From: Cryptomeria japonica
Lineage: Eukaryota > Streptophyta > Pinopsida > Cupressales > Cupressaceae
Direction of reading: 5' to 3'
Assembly: GCF_030272615.1 (NCBI RefSeq)
Contig: NC_081408.1
Span: forward strand, 311,815,118-311,879,117
DNA length: 64,000 nt
Under the pieces are notes generated by a model. It worked only from the letters and a program-made list of their open reading frames with translations, was not told the origin of the DNA and did no database searches. A program made the translations under genes and the position numbers. How positions within the stretch are numbered: the first letter of the stretch is position 1; every line of letters begins with the position of its first letter. Below, one piece after another: positions 23,700 through 36,302 of the stretch.

Positions 23700-26600
23700 A
23701 ACAATACCTGGAAAGTGAAGCTCTCACATTGATTGAAGGATTGAAAAAAATTGTTCAAAGTGATAAACTTGGTGTTGATGTCTTGTGTGGTATTACTCAT
23801 ATTGTTGATACTAATATGATGCCTATGAAGAGTTGTGTTGAAGTCCTTGGTATACACAAACTCCTAGTCAATTTAATCATTCCATTCCTTTGAGTACCCC
23901 TATGGCTAGTGTTCCCACCTATACATCAAACATCATGGATACCTCTACACAAAATCTCATACCTACAATTGTTGGTCAAGAGGGCAACTCCTCTAATCAT
24001 AATTCCTTCATTCCTCCTCAAGTAAGTCTTCCATTTGTTACCCAATCATCTTCCATACCTACTTATCTTAGTGTGCCACCTCCTTATAACAATATCCCTC
24101 CTTATTCTCAAGATCCTCCATCCTTCAACAATGTTACTCCCCCTTCATTCAACAATGTTACTCCTCCTTCTCAATCCAAAAATGTCCAATTTCAATCCTT
24201 CTACCAAAGCTACCATGAATAGTCTAGACCAAACATTGTCTTCCTTGCAATAACAAATCAATACTATGAATCAATCTAAGTATAATGTTCCCACATTTGA
24301 TGTAGTGAGCCCATTATCCAATGACATTGTCTGAGTTGTCCCTCCTAAACATGTGGTGCTTTCTCAATTGGAACTTTATAATGGAAAAGGTGATCCTTTA
24401 ACTTGTGTGAAAATATTTCAAACTTTGTGTAGTGACTTTGCTCATGACCAAAGATTGTTGGCTAAATTGTTTACTAGAACACTAAGAGATAAAGATTTAG
24501 AATGGTATTGTTCTTTTCCTTCTTATTCTATCACTTCTTTTCAAAAACTGGATAATGATTTTATTCAACAATTTCACAATAATATTGGTCCTAAAAGTAC
24601 TTTGACTGATTTGATGCATTGTAAGCAATGCATTAAATAAAAAGTGACTGATTTAATTGGTAAATATAAGCATTTGTATTCTCAAATTTATTTTCTTGTG
24701 CCTGATCAAGATATTCAAGGAATTTTCATTTCTAGTTTGCAAAAGGATATTAGGTATAAACTTCTCTTTTATGAGTTTACTTCCTTTTATGCAGTTGTGC
24801 ACAATACTTCACAATTATCAGCTTACCGTGAGTCAATTGGAACAATCATCTTCAATGGCTCCAAATGATAAAAGTGAAAGTGTTCAACAACATTTTGTGA
24901 AGTTCAAACCAAATAATGGATTCATCAAATTCATTGACAACAACAACACTCAAGTAACAGCCGCAACAAAAGGTGTGCCTTCTTTGTCCAAATACTTCAG
25001 AAAAGAATTCACTCCTCTTAATGAATCTTTTCATAGTATTATGTTGCAATTGTTACAAAGGAAAGTGTTGAAACTCCCCCCTATTAAACCAATTGATACA
25101 ACTAAGCCTCAACCACCTTCTTATGGTGCTAAATTAGTTTTCCAATACCATCGTCAACTTGGACATGACATTGAAAAGTGTTATTCTTTTGGGAGTAAGA
25201 TTCAAGACTTTATTAATAACAATACCATATATATGGTTGGTGTGAATGATAAAGGAAACAAATTTGTAGCTTCCCATTCCACTAATATGATTGAGACTGA
25301 ATGGCTTGCCTTCTCTCCCAATGATCTTGGCCTTGAGTCTAACAATGTGGTGAACCTTATAGATCAAACTATACCTCCTAAAGACATGCATTACATTCGA
25401 TCCTAGTGAGACTATTGAAGCACTTGATGGCCCAGTTTACATTATTGTGAAAATAAAATGCATACCTTGTAGAGGGGTGCTTATTGATCTAGCTTGTATG
25501 GCTAATGTGATAACTGAAAAAATTCCTTTATACTTTATAATTGTGTCGAGTGGCGAATCATAACTATTAATCATTGCATATATCAACCTACGGTGAGAAA
25601 TGGAGATGTTTATCTTTATTAATTTTGGTCTGAACAATTCCAACCTCTTCAACCTAGAAGTGATGCTCTATTTAAATCATATCAAAAATGGAAAAATGAG
25701 ATGATTTTATCCTTAAGTAAGCTTAGAAATCCAACACTTAGTCTTCCTCCAACTGAATATCATTTACCTCTTCTTGCGAATAAGACTATTCTTCCTCCTA
25801 AAAGAGATATGCATTTTCGTAAGGAAAAATTTGATCCTTCTCCTAAGGATGAGTCCATTCTTCCTCCCAAAGATAGAAAATCTCTTCTTCCTAAGCATCA
25901 ATCTATTCCTCCTTCTAAGTATAAACATATTATTCCTCCTAAGGATAGACTATTCCTCCTCCTCATGATGGACCTGGTCTCCTTCCTACATCTCCCATTC
26001 CTCCTTTATATGGTGCAGTTCCACCTCCTACATCTTACAAAGGAAAACATCTTGCATCTCCTATTATTCAACCTAAATGACCTTCTCTTATGCATCATTT
26101 CTTAAAAGAAGAAAAGAAACCTATAATTCTTGAACCTAAACTTTCACAACCTTCAGCTAAAACTAAAAGAAACTATTGTGCGAGCGAACATCGACGAAGA
26201 CACTGTGCTAGAGCTCGTGAACTTGCTTCCCGAACCATTTCTTCTCCCAAGACACCAACTGTTGACATAATTTCATTTGTTCAACTTTCTCCTAATCAAA
26301 AGGTTCAACCAAATTCTCCAAGACACAAAATGATTAAGACAAATGGTGGTTCAAGTTCTATTCTTATTAGAGCTCCTATTTTTGTTAATCTTGATGAAGA
26401 AATAGATGAGAATGTTGTTAATGATGAAAATGTTGATCCTAATATTTTTTTTGATGAATATGAATATGTTGATGTTGACGATTATTTATCTAATAAATTT
26501 TCAAAAGCATTAATCCTAGCTCTTAGTAACAAACAAAGTGACTCATCATTAGAGCATGGTCCTTGTTTTGAACTTGTGATAGCTCCATCTATTGTGCTCG

Positions 26601-27453
26601 ATGTCGCTCCTCTTGCATGTTGTCCACCTTCCCTAAACAATGATGAGAAAGATCTGGGTGGATGACGTGCTTGATTAGATTCATTAGCACCACAGATTAT
26701 CTCTCTCTCCTCTCTTGCTTGTTTGTGATCTTCTTATATTTCTCTCTCTATTCTTTTATTTCTTGTCCCTAGTGTTGTCTACTTGAGGATGATGCAAAGC
26801 ATTGAGATCTCTTTTGGTCTCTCCTATGCTGACTCAAAAGACACATGTGCCCTTCTTCCATGGTGGTTTTCCTTTCTTTGGAGGATGAGGACAATTCTAT
26901 GCATATATGTACACATAATATACATTGGTTATCATAAAAAGTATACGGACTCCAAAGTTAGGTGAAACCACCTCATGTTTTATGTTTTGTGATCATTATC
27001 CTTTGATTTGTCCTCTCTTTGGGGCTTATTATTGTGATAATGTTCTTGTCTTTTTGGGTGTATCCTACCTTAAATCTATTTCTCCTGATAAGGCATGTGT
27101 GATTTCTTTAATGTGGGGGCATACACTCTACTCAATGATTCTCTCTTGCATATCTTGATACTCAAGTTACTTAGCAAACTTTGTCCTCTGCTTTGTGATT
27201 TTTGTTATTTTTCTTTTCATGACTCATGGTAAGAAAACCTTACTAGTCGATAGTCATGGTTCTCTCTTTCTCTTTCTCTTTATCTCATGATATCCCTTTT
27301 ATCTTTTTAATGAAGTTGTGAGATACTAACATCCACTGGGGGCTTGGTGTATCTTTCCTCCTCAATTACTTGGTGAAATTTTTTCAATGTGAACCCTTTG
27401 TACTTTACTGAGAGCATGATTGACTTCATACTCCCACTAAAGTGGGGGCTAAA
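23700..27453 (+). pseudogene. Body B Gag-protease frame resumed, and 3' end
   Basis: The first 17 bases are the right copy of the LINE target duplication. The frame then matches body A from 3762 onward: proline/serine-rich segment (23890-24222), Gag core (24353-24640; LELYNGKGDPL, RTLRDKDLEWYC), a connecting segment (24657-25406) that is less broken than in A, and a truncated protease-like piece with GVLID at about 25470. Proline-rich repeats follow at 25790-25990, then a 191-codon tail (26090-26665) with a basic stretch (REL..RTIS) and an acidic end. About 220 bases of the protease region present in A (5670-5850) are missing. A polypurine tract, AAAGTGGGGGCTAAA, ends at 27453. Confidence 0.7.
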
Positions 27454-28636
27454 TGTAGCATCCTAAAATTGCAACCCCTTGCAATTTTGACCACATTTGG
27501 GTCTTCACCTTAGTGTTTGCACCCATTGGCCTGGTTGAAGACCTAACTATGCTCATACACCTCATAAATGCCAAAAAAGTTGATTTTTAACTCATTATGC
27601 ACCTTAATCCTAACCTAAAATAGGGTAAGACCAGGGTGTAGCACCCTAGTCCTCACTGGGACCAGGGTGCCATGCCTTGGTCCTCCCTAAATTGGGCCCC
27701 CTTTAAACCCATTTTAGCATTTAAAAAATGAGTGGGATTCCCCTCTCTGTGTCGGTTCATGTTATAAAATTAGTCAATTTTCCCAATGGGAAAGTATATA
27801 AGGAGGATTTCCCCTCTCATTTGGAGATCATCATCACATACATTCACAACAAGGAGATTCCGATACCAAGCAATCAAGCATTCAAGAGAAATTGAGCATC
27901 TTCAGTCTTCCTTCAAGCCTTGGAGCATCAATAAAGTCAAGATTCAAGCATTGAGGAGGATATCGTTCATCCTATTTTGTTGAAGACTTCATTAAACCCT
28001 ATTTTCATGTGGAGGCAAGCAAAACTTCACAAGGATGTATCATCATTCAATTATCAGTCATAATTCAACATCTCCCTCAAAAGGAGAATCTTCCATTACA
28101 ATCATTTGAATTATATTTATTTCAATTTCATGGTTAATTCCAAAACTGGGGTTTGACCTAAGGCAAGACCCTATTCCCAACCTTTTTTCCCTTCTTTATA
28201 TGTGTAAGAAATAGGTACGGAGTTGTGCTTTTCAAAATACGCATTATTTGCATAGACAAATCAACCCTTTTCGCCATGCAAAAAAGTAGGAGGACCAAGG
28301 CACCCACAACCATGATCCTGACATTTTTGGAGCTCTTTCAAGGAACAGATTCGACTTAGCTTATATTTCTTTGATCTAGGTGCATGTGAAAATCCTGTGT
28401 CTATGGCTCACTGATTTCTCAGTTTTACCTTCACTTTTTAGCACTTTACCTAATTTCAGCATTTCAATTTACAAAAAAGATAGAAGTATCACACAATCAA
28501 CCCAAATCCATTCAGTATTTAGTCCTTGACTTAATCTAGTGGACTACCTTTCCTCTTTTGAATGTGATGGTCTCTAAGTGAAAAATTAAGGGTTTTCTCT
28601 CTCTTGGGTGGAAACCCTAAAAAATTCCACATTATA
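27454..28636 (+). repeat. LTR3 of the composite element
   Basis: It starts TGTAGCATCC and ends CACATTATA; the final CA has become TA. The TATA-like element is TATATAAG at 27795-27802. The hairpin motif at 27629-27684 is the best preserved of the three: GACCAGGGTG, then CACCCTAGTCC, GGGACCAGGGTG and CCTTGGTCC. GTCGA follows at 28637, matching the left flank. Confidence 0.85.
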
Positions 28637-29445
28637 GTCGACATAAAATTGTCTTTGTTCTTCCTTTTTATTGGACCAAAAATTGACTTTCCCACTCACT
28701 GATTATATATGAGATGCAATAGATTGCAGAGAATCAACAAGGCTTGTCCTATGAGAGTTTGTTCCAGTGGGGCCTTTTAGCCTTGTGATCAATTCTTCAA
28801 GCTGTTTTTTGTTATTTTCTATTTTCCTTAACAGGTTTTCTCATGTACCTATGGGATGTCTAGGGATTGCAGGAGATTCTTGATGTGTGTTTTCTTCAAC
28901 GGGGTTTTCATGAGGAGGTGATTGAGTGTTTTCAACATTTTCTTGAGGAATATCAATTCCTCGTAATTAAAATAAATTTAAATTAAGAAACCTAGTTTAA
29001 TATACAACTTAATAAAACATTGACACTAAGAAATAAAAAATACATACCTCTTTGAGATCTTTGTTGTTGTGGCAGCATTTTGATGAAGAATGGACAACTT
29101 CAAGCCCAAGATCTTGCTTTTTCTTTTGGCAAGCGCAAGACAAAGGAGCAAAAAAGAAACTAAAGCGCAGACAAGCATAAATGAGAGTGAAAAATAGAAA
29201 AAGTAGGTTTTTATCTTTTGTTTAAATCTTTTGGTGTGTGCCTTAGAAGGATCGTGCCCTATAGGCTTGTGCACCAAAAGCCTTTTTTCCATTTTTTTAA
29301 AGTATGACAACTTTTTGGTACCACAACTTCATGTGGTTGCCCATAAGGGTAGATATATAATTTTAAATCATGAGTGTACATTTTACCTATTTTTGGGTAG
29401 TCAGAGTTATGTTTATTTTTCGTAGATGAAATTATTTAGTAGACT
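28637..29445 (-). other. Right half of the old target locus
   Basis: On the minus strand, 28965 to 28640 reads as a mostly open hydrophilic frame (ENVENTQSPPHENPVEENTH, KKQLEELITRLKG) with two stops, then continues into the left flank at 1265. A further minus-strand open stretch at 29026-29310 has a hydrophobic segment of about 20 residues. I cannot name the family. It is probably a decayed host or transposon gene disrupted by the composite element. Confidence 0.4.
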
Positions 29446-29449
29446 ATGA

Positions 29450-29735
29450 TGGTTATGTTGTTGTCATTGATGTCAAAGGAGTTATGTGGATATTGTTGGA
29501 CATGTTATCATTGATGCCAAGGAAGAATGAAGTTGTCAAAGGATGTCAAAGTTGCAAAATTTTAATGTGACCATTATTGTCAAGAGTGTATATGGGTGTG
29601 TTCACCATGATGGTGTGAAAAAAAGTGGACACACCCAAAAAAAAAACATGAAAAAACACAAAATGCGCACGAGCTATTTCAAATTTAAAAAACCTCGTAT
29701 GCGTTTAGGCTCGTTTTGTCGAGCCTAACCGAAGC
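29450..29735 (+). mobile_element. 5' part of a copia-like LTR, cut by the foldback block
   Basis: TGTTGTCATTGATGTCAA near 29458 matches the start of the LTR at 6565. The likely 3' half lies at 34600-35096, past the foldback block. A perfect 9-base stem, TTAGGCTCG/CGAGCCTAA, with a 6-base loop lies at 29705-29728. Assignment rests on short similarities. Confidence 0.45.
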
Positions 29736-29737
29736 TA

Positions 29738-29865
29738 AACCGTGTATGGGGTTTAAAGTATACTAACCATGTATGTGGTTTAGAAACTAAAACCTCGTAC
29801 ACGGTTTAGAAACTAAAACCATGTACGCGGTTTTAGTTTGTAAACCACATATGCATTTGTTTGTC
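29738..29865. repeat. Tandem repeat of about 26 bases
   Basis: Four to five units of the pattern AACC-N-CGTACACGGTTTAGAAACTA occur in a row. Unit edges contain CGTA-CG dyads (for example TGTACGCGGTTT). A related single unit lies on the outer side of the right inverted repeat (near 34556-34590), so it may belong to the inverted-repeat end. Confidence 0.65.
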
Positions 29866-29874
29866 AATAAATTT

Positions 29875-30130
29875 AAATTAGTAATATGGACTTGTATGAA
29901 ATTCATTTAGCATTCCATTAGGTTTTTCAGCAGGATATATACATAAAATATAACATTTAAGTATAAGTAGTGCTACTTATACTTTATGTTATATTTTATG
30001 TATATACTGTCAGGATGTTTGAGAGCAGTTCCAGATCTCTAAGAGTTATAATGCAAATTCAGGTTTTTTGAGTATTCTTATAAATTTCAGACAGTCAAAT
30101 TTCAGTAATCAGCATGCTTGTATCAGCATT
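29875..30130 (+). repeat. Left inverted repeat arm
   Basis: It aligns in inverse orientation with 34303-34540. Inside it, 29935-30006 is a near-perfect palindrome (ATATACATAAAATATAAC and its complement around a short centre). The arm ends in the pyrimidine-rich region. Confidence 0.65.
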
Positions 30131-30710
30131 ATCTCTCTCGTCTCTTCCCTACATTCCCCCTCTCTTCCTTAACCCATATCATTGTGTCTCTTAGGCCTCT
30201 CCCTCTCTACTTTCTTCCCTCTCTTAGGTATCTCTCCCTCTCTTTCTCATCTCCCTCACCCTCTTTCTCTCTTTCGTCTATCCCTCTCTTTCTCTCTCTC
30301 TCTCAAATATCTCTATCTCTCACTCTCTCCCCCTCTCTTTGATGTCTCTCTCTCCCATTCTCTCCCTCTCCCTCCCCCTCCCTTTCTCTTCCTCTTTAAA
30401 GTATTTATTTCTCTTTCTCTCTCCCCCTCTTGCTCCATTTCTCTTTCTCTCAAGTCTCTCTCCTTCTCTCTATCAAGTCTATGGTTATCAACCTTTATCT
30501 ATCTATCTCTCTCTCCTCTTCTATCAGGTGTCTCTCTCTTTCATTATTTCTCTCTCTCTCTCTTACTCTCTTTCCCTCTCTTTCTCTCCCATTCTTTCTC
30601 TCTTAAGTCTATATCCCTCTCTTCCTCTCTCTATCTCACTCTCCTCCTTTTTCAAGTGTATCTCTTTCCCACTCTCTCCCTACCTCCCCCCTCCCTTTCT
30701 CTATTTCACT

Positions 30711-30779
<69 letters not shown>

Positions 30780-31066
30780 TCTTATCTACCTCTCTCCTCC
30801 CCCTCCCTCTCTCCCTTTCTCATTACCTCTCTTTCTCACTCTCTCCCTCTCTTCGCGCCTCTCTCTCTCTAGCCTCTTGTACTCTCCTTCCATCCCTTCC
30901 TCCCTCTCACTTAGACTCTCTCTATCTCTCACCCTCTCTTTCTCTCTCTCACCTTCTCTCCCTCTACCTCTTAGATCTCTATCTCACCTTCCCTCCCTCC
31001 ACCTCTTAGGTCTCTCTTTCTCTCTCAATCCCTCCATCAACTTCTTACGTCTCTAGATATCTCCCC

Positions 31067-31150
<84 letters not shown>

Positions 31151-31250
31151 TCTCTTGTCTCTTCCTCTCAGTCTCTATCTCTTTATCTCACTCTCCTTTC
31201 TTAGGTGTATCTCTCTCCCATTCCCACCCTCTCCTCCCCCTCCCTCCCTC
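30130..31250 (+). repeat. Pyrimidine-rich microsatellite region
   Basis: This is almost pure C/T on the plus strand, made of CTCT, CCCTC and TTTCTC variants. It includes long uninterrupted (TC)n at 30715-30777 and (CT)n at 31071-31145. It translates to Ser/Leu-rich open frames in several phases, which are artefacts of composition. Confidence 0.9.
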
Positions 31251-31252
31251 TC

Positions 31253-32849
31253 TAGGCTCCTATGGTATTATTAGGGGTCATATGGTATCCTAGGGATCCA
31301 TGCATGTGTCCTAAGGGGTCATAGGACACCATATGACCCATAATAACAACATAAGGGGTCATATGGAATCTTAAGGGATCATAGGATGCCATATGACCCC
31401 TTAGCACACCATACAACCCATAATGACACCAAATGGTGTCCTAAGGGGTCATAGAACACCATATGATCTCTTAGGACACCATACAACCCATAATGACACC
31501 ATATGGAGTCCTAAGGGGTCATAGGAGACCATATGACCCCTTAGGACACCATACGACCTCTAACGACACCATATGGTGTCCAAGGGGTCATATGGTGTCT
31601 TGGGGGTCATAGAACACCATATGGTGTCCTAAAGGGTTATATGATGTCCTAAGGGGTCATAGGACACCATATGACCCTTAGGACACAATATGACCCATAA
31701 AAACACCTAAGGGGTCATATGGTGTCCTAAGGGGTCATAGGACACCATATGATCCCTTAGCACACCATAGGACCTATAATGATACCAAATAGTATCCTAA
31801 GGGGAAATAGAACACCATATGACCCCTGAGGACATCATATGGTGTTGTTATGGGTCGTATGGTGTCATTATGCGTCGTATGGTGTCCTAAGGGATCATAT
31901 GGTGTCCTAAGGGGTCATAGGACACCATATGACCTCTTAGGAAACAATATGACCCCTAACGACACCTAAGGAGTCATATGGTGTCCTAAGGGGTCATAGG
32001 ACACCACATGACCCCTTAGGACACCATACAACCCATAACGACACCATATGGAGTCTTAAGGGGTCATATGGTGTCCTAAGGGGTCATAGAACACCCTATG
32101 ACCCCTTAGGACATCATATGACCCATAATGACACCTAAGGGGTCATAGGACACCATATGACCCCTTAGCTTACCATACGACCCATAACAACACCAAATGG
32201 TGTCCGAAGGGGTCATAGAACACCATATGACCTCTTAGGACACCATATGACCCATAATGACACCATATGGAATCCTAAGGGGTCATATGGTGTCCTAAGG
32301 GGTCGTAGGGGACCATATGACCCAACAACACATAAGGGGTTATATGGTGTTTGAAGGGGTCATAGGACACCATATGAACCCTTAAGACACCATACGACCC
32401 ATAATGACACCATATGGTGTCCTAAGGGGTCATATGGTCTCCTAAGGGGTTATAGAACATCATATGACCCCTTAGAACACCATACGACCCATAAGGACAC
32501 CATATAACGACACCAAATGGTGTCCTAAGGGGTCCTATGGAGTCATAAGGGGTCATAGAATACCATATGACCTCTAAGGATCCTTTAGGACACCATATGA
32601 TCCTTTAGGACACCATATGACCCCTAACGACACCACATGGTGTCCTAAGGGGTCATAGGACCCAATATGGCCCCTTAGGACACCATACGACACATAACGA
32701 CACCATATGGTGTCCTAAGGGGTCATAGAACACCATATGACCCCTTAGGACACAATACGACCCAAAACGACGTCATATGGTGTTCTAAGGGGTCATATGG
32801 TGTCCTGAGGGGTCATAGGACATGATATTACCCCTTAGGACACCATATG

Positions 32850-32850
<1 letters not shown>
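31253..32850. repeat. Palindromic minisatellite with a 20-base unit in both orientations
   Basis: About 1.6 kb is built from CATATGGTGTCCTAAGGGGT and its inverse complement (ACCCCTTAGGACACCATATG), alternating in irregular order, with variants such as GACCCATAATGACACCATA. Because units occur in both orientations next to each other, every few units form a perfect or near-perfect hairpin. No open frame of note. Confidence 0.9.
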
Positions 32851-34302
<1,452 letters not shown>

Positions 34303-34540
34303 ATGATACAAGCCTATTGATTGTTGAAATTTGACTATCTGAAAACTTATAGGATCTCCTAAAATCTAGAATCTATATTATGACTCCTAGATATGTGAAA
34401 CCACTCTCAAACATCTTGACAATATATACATAAAATATAACTTAAAGTATATACTTAAATGTTATATTTTATGTATATATCTTGTTGAAAAACCTAATGG
34501 AATGCTAAATGAATTGCATACAAGTCCATATTACTAATCT
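34303..34540 (-). repeat. Right inverted repeat arm
   Basis: This is the inverse copy of 29875-30130. It contains its own palindrome at 34423-34479 (ATATACATAAAATATAAC paired with GTTATATTTTATGTATAT), the counterpart of the one in the left arm but with a different centre. Confidence 0.65.
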
Positions 34541-34599
34541 TATTTTATTAATTTGAACCTCGTATGCAGTTTGTCTTCTTAAAACCCCATACACACATC

Positions 34600-35096
34600 A
34601 AAAAGGAGAGAAATGGAGGGAAATCAAACTTCCAACCCGCATCTTTGTCATCCAAGCCTAAATAAACAAGTTGTGAAGATTCATTAATTATCTCCTTTTG
34701 TAATATCAGGTTGGTACCTCTTGATCTACATTGTTACCCTGTGGCTAAGTTGTAGTTCATTCATAGGAGATTGGTGTCTCTTGTAGGTTGATGCATACAA
34801 ATTAGAATTTAAGGGGATTTGTGTCTCCTTCTTGTGTTGAAATTAACAAAACTATTGTAGGTTCTAGATTACTTTGTGAGGCTGGATTTGGACAGTAGAT
34901 CCAAGTAGCTATTCCCATCATGGTTTTCCCCTCGGGGATTCCATGTAAATATTGTATTCTCTTGTGTGGATGTGTTCATTACTTGCATTGTTATTGTTAA
35001 TGTTTTGAGGATGTTATGAATGTGGTGGTTTAAGATAAAAAAGTATTAAATATTGATTCACCCCACCGCCACCCCCAAATATGTGTGTGTCTAACA
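34600..35096 (+). mobile_element. 3' part of a copia-like LTR
   Basis: GGAGATTGGTGTCTCTTGTAG, GTAGATCCAAGTAGCTATTC and CATCATGGTTTTCCCC align with the LTR at 44690-44850. A GATTCACCCC tract and final CTAACA resemble the end of the LTR at 6565-7951. It is probably the continuation of the piece at 29450, split by the foldback block. No PBS is recognisable after it. Confidence 0.5.
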
Positions 35097-36229
35097 AACT
35101 ACACACTTCTAATTTTCTATTCATTTGATTCACTTCAACTTCTTCTATCTAGAACTAGTGGTATTTAAAAATAATGTTATAGGATTTTCAATATGTTGAT
35201 AGAGAAAATGTTCTCCTAGGTCAACCCCTAGAATATATAAGTGATTGAATACAATAGATATAATTCATGCAAATCTAGAATGTCTTTTGTGCACCAAAAT
35301 GAAGTGTTCTTCCTTGTAATGGGAATGATATTCAAATGGCATGCTTGGATCAAAGTCAATAGCCTTGGATGATAAATGAATGTTTTTAAACATAGGTGCA
35401 TAACAACAAATCATGCAAAAATGTGTGTTTGGTTGGCCTAGGTAGGAAAGGAATAGGTAAATTAAAATTTTGGGGATCAAATTTATAGTTGTGGGGTCAA
35501 CCTTGTATTCATAAAAATGATCTAGGGACAAAAATGGCCAAGTTTAAATGGCCAATGGATGTATGGGAATATGTGTGTGAATAAGCATAATTAATGTAAT
35601 TTTGGTTAATCTATTGAAATGTGTGTGTAAGAATAAATGTATGGGAATATATTCTTAAAAATAACATAAACTACATGTACATGCAAATTGACCATTGCTC
35701 TATCTTTCTTGATAATAAATTTATCAGATACAATTTTGAATGTCATGATTCTCTCTTTTAAATGTCATTGTACATTGTTATGATTAAGATAGGCTATAAT
35801 TGATTAGCCTAATCCGTATATTATTATGTTTTATGAAATAATAATTACAATGATTTACAAATCTCTGTAACATTGAAGTGACTTATTCTTTTGACAATCA
35901 ACAGACATCCACATTAGGTGAATGAAACAAACAAGAGGAGCGCATTTGGAATGATATTTTATTGTGGAAGAAACTTTTTTCCATGCATTGAAATAAAGTG
36001 TGTGCACTTTGTCTCCTTCTTCAACCATGATAGAGACTCCACCACATAGTCTTGCTATAATTGAGTAACGTTCACTGCACTCGATATTCATTTTGCTGAA
36101 GACAGACAAAAAAAAAATCCCACATCCCACTTGCTTACTGCCTTACAGCCAGCCTTTATTATAATCAGAGCAGTTACGAAATGTCCACTCTAGATCACAT
36201 GTGGAACAGCTTGGTTTGATTTAGTACAC
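35097..36229. other. Intergenic region upstream of the peroxidase gene
   Basis: AT-rich sequence without a convincing gene. Small minus-strand open stretches (35265-35531, 35855-36130) show no recognisable domain. The last 100 bases are presumably the proximal promoter of the peroxidase gene. Confidence 0.5.
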
Positions 36230-36236
36230 TATAAAA
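36230..36236 (+). promoter_or_regulatory. TATA box of the peroxidase gene
   Basis: TATAAAA lies 67 bases before the ATG at 36303, which puts the transcription start near 36260 and leaves a short leader. An out-of-frame ATG at 36259 lies about where transcription would begin, so it may or may not be in the mRNA. Confidence 0.6.
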
Positions 36237-36302
36237 TGTGCAGCATACCTTTCAACAAATGAAAGGTGTTTCCCATTCCTCTGCTCTTATTGTATTGCAA
36301 AT

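Larger units (their letters stand above)
1266..28636 (+). mobile_element. Composite non-autonomous LTR element: LTR-body A-LTR-body B-LTR
   Basis: Three related LTRs of about 1.18 kb, each beginning TGTAG, lie in the same orientation at 1266, 9125 and 27454. They separate two homologous bodies with the same order: AT-rich leader, Gag-like frame, protease-like segment, proline-rich repeats, acidic tail and polypurine tract. Neither body contains reverse transcriptase, RNase H or integrase, so the family is a large retrotransposon derivative relying on a partner. A shared middle LTR and a target duplication only at the outer ends indicate a tandem formed by unequal recombination between copies, or by recombination during replication. 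Later insertions (copia LTR in A, LINE in B) enlarged it. Confidence 0.8.

Noticed and set aside
30118-31009. Long Ser/Leu-rich open frames
   Set aside because: They are translations of CT microsatellite in several phases at once and have no domain. Similar frames at 32822-33980 were rejected for the same reason.
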